NCBI GenBank assembly: GCA_963969365.1
Contig: OZ017747.1
Span: forward strand, 1,426,001-1,490,000
Reading direction: 5' to 3'
Length of the DNA: 64,000 nucleotides
Source of the DNA: Asterochloris sp. CNOR1
Taxonomy: Eukaryota > Chlorophyta > Trebouxiophyceae > Trebouxiales > Trebouxiaceae
This document shows, in pieces, positions 58,604 to 64,000 of this stretch. Position 1 is the stretch's first letter. Each line of letters begins with the position of its first letter. A model generated the notes under the pieces. That model had not been told where the DNA came from. It searched no databases and was given only the letters and a program-made list of their open reading frames with translations. A program made the translations under genes and the position numbers.

Positions 58604-59800
58604 TCATGCCAGTGCCCCCAGCACCTCAGGAGCTGCCAGCAGCTTCCTGCCTGAGCTAGCTGTGGCAGCGGCTCTGGCCTGCAGGAATCAGAGCATGAAT
58701 CTGCACTGGGTTTGCAAGCTTCGACCCAGCAACACAAATGCACAGAGAGGGACATGCATCGCTGCAATGATGGTGCTCCTTCAGCTGGCAAACATATACC
58801 TGGGCCACAGCAATTGCAGCTCCGCTGTTTCCAGAGGCCTGTGCTGAAGCCAAAGCTGAGGCCCAGAAGGAGGACGGGACGTGGAACTGCAAATGGGCAG
58901 CAGCCAGGCAGTCGGCGTGAATTGCGTCTGCATGGCAACATGAGCAGCCAAACGCTCTGGAGCTCAAAGATATGTGCGTCAATAATGTGGCCAGGGAATG
59001 GATGCAGAATGTGACACTTTGTACCTGTGCATTGGCCTGAGCTGCGGCCTGTGCAAAGCTGGATGTATCGCCTGCAGGTGGGGCAGAATTTAAGCTGTGG
59101 CATGCAACTCAGCGGGGCCTTCAGGGAACAGAGCTGGCAGGCAGTTGATGTGCACCGTGGCCAGCAGGCACCCACCTGAGGCAGAGGCAGAGGCTGCTGC
59201 CTCGGCAAATGCACTGGAGTCGCCTGAGCTCATGGCCTCAGCAGTGGCCTGCAGCCAGGAATACCCATCGTGAGTTTTATGTGTCCAAGCAGAAGTATCG
59301 GCACATGCACCTCAATGGTTGGAAGCACTGCAAGCCAAACAGCATGTCATGCAGACATCGTGGTGTACCACATGCTGCCAAATCATTGCAGCCCCACCTG
59401 TGCGAATGCTTGGGAGTTGCCAGATGAGGCAGCCTGGGCATGGGCTGCAGGCATGGAAGAACATGACATTAGCGAGGAAGAGTGTCAGTGTTTGACAGAG
59501 GGCGCAATGCAGGGCTGATTCAGGGAAGCAGCTGATGCACATGCTGTAGCAGCCATCGCGCAGAGCATGCAGACAGTGCCCACCAGAGGCCTCCGCATTG
59601 CTGTTGCCTGCATACAGGAGGAGCAGGTGTGGGAGCCACCAGATGACCTGACACCACAGCTGGCAGAAACCACACGTCTGAGCAGGCATCAGACTGTAGG
59701 CACAAGAGAAACCCTTTGACAGGAGCTCACCGAACTGTGCCATACTGGGGACAGCCAGCAGGGCCACCAGCAGAATGACAGCTGTCTTCATGAAGGCCAT
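58604..59800 (-). CDS. Small secreted Ala/Ser-rich protein built from mini-exons, RKLL near C-terminus
   Basis: Six exons join exactly in phase to 100 residues: 59800-59731 (signal peptide MAFMKTAVILLVALLAVPSM with an AQF cleavage region), 59607-59584 (GNSNAEAS), 59223-59176 (GDSSAFAEAAASASAS), 59071-59025 (GDTSSFAQAAAQANAQ), 58838-58800 (ASGNSGAAIAVAQ) and 58678-58604 (ARAAATASSGRKLLAAPEVL then GALA-stop). Every junction has gt and ag. Each internal exon codes one unit of a G(D/N)(S/T)...A-A-x-A pattern, so the repeat period equals the exon. The signal peptide and absence of membrane segments point to the cell wall or extracellular space. Function unknown. More unit exons may exist in the larger introns. 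The longest single exon is only 75 bases, so open-frame scanning alone would miss the gene. Confidence 0.72.
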
Positions 59801-60048
59801 GGCAATCACAGGTGGCCAACAGAAGGTGAGAGAGCTGTAAAGTGTGGGGAGAGCTGCAAATAGCTGTTGGCTGTCAGGCTGCTGAGTCTTCGGACTCTGT
59901 GTGGCAAGTGTAACAGCAGGCATTGATCTAAAGGGGCTCAGGCAGCCCTGTGTAGGTGTGTGAGAGGCTCGTGCTGAAGGTGGGTCCCAGCTTCCCACTC
60001 TTGGACGGGCTGGGCTTCCTGCTGCCAGCAGATCCATACCTGCCCGTG

Positions 60049-60258
60049 TCACTTCATAGCGTATGAGTTGGTCACATCATTGCAGCTGTCCTGTTCCAAG
60101 ACCAGCTCAATCAACCTGTCTAGAGCTTCTGGACCATTGTTCATAAGCTGCTGCTGATGCAGGTTGCTTACATCCACGAGGTAGAGTGCAGCATCAGATG
60201 TGCACAGAAGTTTGGTGCTGAGAGCATCGCGGCTGGAAGCTCTTAGCATCAACTTTCT
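60049..60258 (-). CDS. Unrecognised terminal exon
   Basis: After a tgcatag acceptor the minus strand reads KLMLRASSRDALSTKLLCTS, DAALYLVDVSNLHQQQLMNN, GPEALDRLIELVLEQDSCND and ends NSYAMK-stop. The helical pattern NNGPEALDRLIELV resembles one armadillo/HEAT-like repeat, but a single unit is not enough to name a family. Upstream exons could not be joined; candidate pieces lie at about 60540-60600 and 60780-60960. Diverged copies of parts of this exon are scattered upstream. Confidence 0.35.
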   Translation of the reverse strand, partial: RKLMLRASSRDALSTKLLCTSDAALYLVDVSNLHQQQLMNNGPEALDRLIELVLEQDSCNDVTNSYAMK

Positions 60259-60319
60259 ATGCAGATGTGCCACTGCACTCCATCGAGGATGGATGCCACA
60301 CGCACTCGTGCAGTTCGCA

Positions 60320-60409
60320 GGGGCAGTGTGGGTCCCCATGCCTGGTTCTGTGAGCCATGCTATGTCATAGCATCGCCTGCAGAACCAGGCGGTGGACATA
60401 CACTGCCCC
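60320..60409. repeat. Near-perfect 90-bp palindrome
   Basis: The left arm (60320-60364, ggggcagtgt...cctggttctg...gctatg) is mirrored by the right arm (60366-60409, catagc...agaaccagg...acactgcccc) with about eight mismatches and almost no loop. As RNA it would form a hairpin of about 40 bp. Confidence 0.8.
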
Positions 60410-61732
60410 TTGGCTCAGGTCCTCATGAGGAGCTGAGAAGAGCGGACAACACTTTGATGCTCACCTGTGCAGCCTGCAAAGTAAGGCAGAGCTTGTCAGT
60501 CCCAATACTGCTTATGTTCGAACTGTCATACCTGAAACATGATGGTCTGTCTGACTGCAGCTGCAGAAATTGGCAAGCAGCTCACCCCAGCGCCCTGTGC
60601 CCTCTTTGCAGCAGTTGCTGCACGATGGGCACAGGCTGCTGGGTGAGCTGCTTTGCCAACCACATTGCTGGTTATTCTGTCACATGAGCTGACATCATTG
60701 CAGCTGTGCTGCTGCAAAACATGCCACCCCCACCAACTCATAAGGCCCACCACCAACTCCCGAGGCAAGCCCTCCCCAGCCTGAGGCCTGAGGCAGTCCT
60801 TCCACAGCTTGAGGTAGGCCCCACTGAGCCTAGGCCAGGCCTGGCCCTCATGGGGCTGAGAGGGAGGGCAATGACGTGTCCGGCCCAGCCCCTCTGGAGA
60901 GCCAGATGATTGGCAAACATATGATGAGTTCAGCCCTGCAACAGCAACAATCTCGCAAAGCCTGCCCTTCAGAGACACTCAGGTTGGCAGATGAACTTGA
61001 GCCTGCGCGCTGATTGAACAGTTGAAGCGCAGAGAAGCTCACTCAGCCATGCAGCTGTGCAACTCGACATCCAGGTCACCCTAGCCCATATCCACTGCTG
61101 CCCTTCACCCTATTCTCAAGCACTGCAGACGTGAAAGGTCAGTGCAATTCAGGCGGGCGTGCTGTCTTCACCAGCTCACCTGTCTGTGAGTGAAGGGGTG
61201 CATGCTCCAAGCGCCTCGCCGTGCTGAGGTTGCTGTCAGACTTGCCCAGCATGCTGCCACTTTCCAGAGTGAGGCGGGCTTAGAAGCTGGGGGCAGCCCT
61301 GCCCTGGTTGACTGTGGCTGGTGCTGTTACAGGGTGCAGCGGCTGCCTCACTGTGAGGTGACAAAATATTGTCCTGGTCCAAGAACAGCTTGATCAGCCT
61401 GTACAGCAGGAACCCTGCCAAAACTGAACAACAGCTGGCACAGATGGGCTTGCAGTGACCTTCTGTGGGGCTGGTTTGGCTGTGCCTTCCATTGATCAGG
61501 TGCCTCGAGTGCAGGACATCTGACTTTGACCTGGCTTTGACTTGAAAGCCTCTCACTTCTGTCTGTCAGCGGATCAAACTTCTGCAGAGGCACCCAGAGG
61601 CACCCTTTTTGAAAGCAGCCTGGAGTCTTCAGCCACTGTGTAAGTGCGCACTCAAGGCATCAGACAGTTGAGCCCAGTCGAGGCGTCAACTGCAACAGCA
61701 AGCAGGTAACCCATATCATGACCGCTGTGATG
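60410..61732. repeat. Scattered decayed copies of the 60.05-kb exon, no clear gene
   Basis: gagctgacatcattgcagct (near 60688) matches the sequence around 60064-60088, and tcctggtccaagaacagctt (near 61375) matches 60091-60110. No complete gene is evident in this stretch; some of it may be introns of the minus-strand gene ending at 60049. Confidence 0.4.
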
Positions 61733-61841
61733 CACACAAATGTGGCGCACTGCAGACTGCCAGGTGCCTGGATCATGCCAAGGCCCACACAAATGTGGCG
61801 CACTGCAGACTGCCAGGTGCCTGGATCATGCCAAGGCCCAC
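61733..61841. repeat. Perfect 53-bp tandem duplication
   Basis: The unit starting cacacaaatgtggcgcactg is present twice with no difference (61733-61785 and 61786-61838, period continuing about 3 bases). It is clearly recent. Confidence 0.95.
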
Positions 61842-62163
61842 TTCGTTCTCAATGAGCCATTGGGCCTGATGGATTTTGGTCTCGTCACTTCCTCCAGACT
61901 GGAGTGTGCCCAGCAAGCAGAGCACACAAAGTGCGCCAGAGACTCGAGGTGCTTGTGCTGCTGCAAGGTGGTGGGGCCAAGTCATCACTACTCAGGACGA
62001 GAGCAGTCTCTGCCTACCAATTAGGTAGGCATGTTTTCTGCCTGCGGCTCTGCTGCTTTTGCGCCCCTGCCGCCATGGGCATGCATGCTGCTCAACGTGC
62101 AGCCAGGCACAGCAGCCTTGATGAGTTGCCTTGCCGCCTCAACATAATGGCATCAGCCTGCAG

Positions 62164-64000
62164 GGAGGTGCCTATGTCTTCCATTGCGGAGGAACTAGAT
62201 GTCACCTCAGAAGCCAATTTGCTCTTCATTGGCTTGCTTCTGGCGAAAGGCCCTCCTCACCCAGACGCGCCTGAGCACGCAAATGTGAGAACTGCATTTG
62301 CAGCTCTGCACACCTGGGTTTGCTGCCCAGCAGCGTCCCACCGATTGTGCTTCAAGGCTGCTGTAGCATTGCCATCTCTTGACAGTGGGCAGCCAAATGG
62401 TGACCCTGCTGCCTGCAGTGGGTTTACTATAGCAGCCTCTATGAGACGGTGCTGTCTGACACCCAGCGTGAGACAGCCGACCAGCTCAGCGGTAGGCTCA
62501 TTCAAAGTGGAGAGAAGGTTGCACTAGAAGCCCTCAGGATGCATCGCTCTGGCCGCAGGTAGTACAGTGCCCAGTTCTGCCATGCAATGCACGCCTTGTG
62601 CTGTTGCCGCTTGCATGTAGCAGCACCATAGCATGGGCGCGACAGGCATGAGTGCTCACCTGTGCTGCCTCAGCAAGCTCCACGGCCTGTGCAGCCACTG
62701 CACCCACTGCGCAGTGCTGCTCACCACGTCTGCCAGCCTTGGTGAGTATCACAACCCTGTGCAGGAGTGACGATGCTCGTGCTGCCCTGCACTGGGTGCA
62801 AGTGCGGGACAGCATGGGCAAGTCCGGCCACCAGGTGCTGCCTCACCCAGAATGGTCTGCCCTGAGCGCTGAGCTGCAGAGGCTATCAGAGGCTTGGTCT
62901 CTGCCATGCACCCTGCCTCAGTCACACACCCACCTCAATGCCCGGCAGAGCAGCGAGGCATGGCAGGGGCAGCGCACTGATGATGAGGCAGCCCAAGGCA
63001 CCCTGCAGCCAGGCCTGGCAGCCCACATGGGGCAGGTGAGCGCCTGTTGCGTTCCTGCAAGTGGGTCATGTTGAACCACAGGCCGGCCTGCAGCTGTTCC
63101 ACTGCATGCAAGTTGACTTTGACGATTCCTGGCTGGGTCTCTGATCTTTGCTGTCCTTTCACTGAACAGTCACTGCTGCTTGCAGAGCCATGGTGATGCC
63201 ACGCAGCAGGGAGGTGCTCACGGCCGCACCCAGGCTGTGGGATGGCCGTACACCTTCTGTGATGGCGTAGGAGACACCCAGGCAGCTACTGAGGCTGCAC
63301 ATGCATCACAGGTGGCGAGAGCAAGTGTGGCAGTATATTTAAGTCCTGAGCCGGTCCTGCAGGTGGGTCATCAGTGAGCCATGCCAGAGCACTGTGCAGT
63401 TGGCATAGCAGGGCCCTGCCCGCCATCCTCCCCAGCTTTGTATACCGCTGCCGTGGTTGCAAGGCATACCCAGCCAGGTGCACAAACAGCAGGCCCCTGT
63501 CAGCCCTACTCAGCAGCATACTGCAAGGTGCAGTACTGCTGTCCTGCACCTGTGAGACTGTAGCAAGAGGCAGCACCGGACGCTACAGAGACTTTTACGT
63601 GCTGGGCGTCCCCATAGCAGGACAGAGCCACTCTGGCTTCATTCCTCTCCTGCAAAGCGTGCGGATACTGTGCAGGAGGAGACTCCTCTGCGAAGCCCCA
63701 ACGAGGCGCCAAGGTCCAAGCCCCGTCCCAGGCCCAAGAAGGCTACAGTCGCGCCAGCCAAGCAGGTGGCCCAGACAGCTTGCAGATCAACTTCTCCTTT
63801 CAGCACTGACCTTTTGCTTGAATGCACTCGCCCCCATGTGCACTCATTTCACTGGCTGCAAGAGGCCTTGACGCAGCATGTCCCTGCCCGCAGGCACCCA
63901 GCCCAGTGAGCTCTGATGATGGGTACAACATCTTCTGCGCCCTGCTGCCAGCAGAGGCTGCTTCAGGCTTACCCAGGCGGCCGGCTGCCCAGCACCCTGG
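62164..64000 (+). CDS. Unrecognised multi-exon gene running off the right edge
   Basis: Six exons join in phase: 62164-62284 (MSSIAEELDVTSEANLLFIG, LLLAKGPPHPDAPEHAN), 62419-62558 (WVYYSSLYETVLSDTQRETA, LIQSGEKVALEALRMHRSGR), 62765-63035 (SDDARAALHWVQVRDSMGKS, WSALSAELQRLSEAW, acidic tail), 63186-63362 (QAVGWPYTFCDGVGDTQAAT, VYLSPEPVLQ), 63676-63765 (Pro/Arg/Lys-rich RSKPRPRPKKATVAPAKQ) and 63894 onward (SSDDGYNIFCALLPAEAASG). The phase consistency over five introns makes the model strong although the family is unknown to me. The first exon is preceded by an acceptor, so the true start lies left of 62164. The basic Pro-rich linker suggests a nuclear or cytoskeletal protein, without proof. Confidence 0.6.

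Noticed and set aside
58492-59214. A 240-codon minus-strand frame of Cys/Leu-rich composition
   Set aside because: It cuts across the in-phase mini-exons of the secreted protein in another frame and shows no conserved motif.

Overview
The window is nuclear DNA from a green alga, most likely a chlorophyte of the Trebouxiophyceae type. Supporting signs are the dense, intron-rich genes on both strands, introns of the form gtgag...ctgcag, GC-rich CTG/CAG-biased sequence, a TGTAA poly(A) signal after two genes, and chloroplast proteins (thioredoxin x, a PAP/fibrillin) beside mitochondrial COQ6. The lineage is an inference; no rRNA or organelle marker is present.

Layout, left half. 1-3.8 kb (+): an unrecognised low-complexity, probably nuclear protein, open at the left edge. 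4.3-9.9 kb (+): a TFIIIC 90-kDa-like WD40 protein with a C-terminal zinc finger. 10.7-21.6 kb (+): an insulin-degrading-enzyme-type M16 metallopeptidase. 21.8-24.8 kb (-): a G-patch/Tudor-like protein, divergent from LSM8 (25.0-25.6 kb, +). 25.7-28.2 kb (-): COQ6, divergent from B9D2 (28.4-29.4 kb, +), a ciliary transition-zone protein. 29.5-30.1 kb (-): thioredoxin x. 30.4-33.3 kb: a divergent pair of unrecognised genes. 33.5-38.8 kb (-): nicotinamide phosphoribosyltransferase. 39.1 kb: a tRNA-Cys(GCA)-like sequence. 39.7-41.0 kb (-): a PAP/fibrillin, only 18 bases downstream of the DDX1 helicase gene (41.0-48.2 kb, -).

Layout, right half. 48.5-52 kb is odd: unrecognised exons, diverged repeats, and long intronless frames, one resembling a histone H2A fold. 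52.4-55.6 kb (-) encodes a Crypton-type tyrosine recombinase (NDC10-like core plus GCR1_C-like tail). It is divergent, by 175 bases, from a PD-(D/E)xK nuclease-fold gene (55.8-57.4 kb, +). Next come two long inverted repeats, a 100-residue secreted Ala/Ser-rich protein assembled from tiny exons (58.6-59.8 kb, -), and a multi-exon (+) gene running off the right edge.

The most striking genome-wide pattern is local exon echoes. In at least eight places a 40-110 bp piece of an exon edge with its splice site recurs, decayed, once to three times in the neighbouring intron or 3' flank. The genes are mostly unrelated housekeeping genes, arranged as divergent pairs with short shared promoters (about 175-230 bp) and convergent pairs with short gaps (80-210 bp); they do not form a pathway cluster. 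Exon boundaries given are from reading conserved protein and splice signals; where I could not close a gene model I say so.
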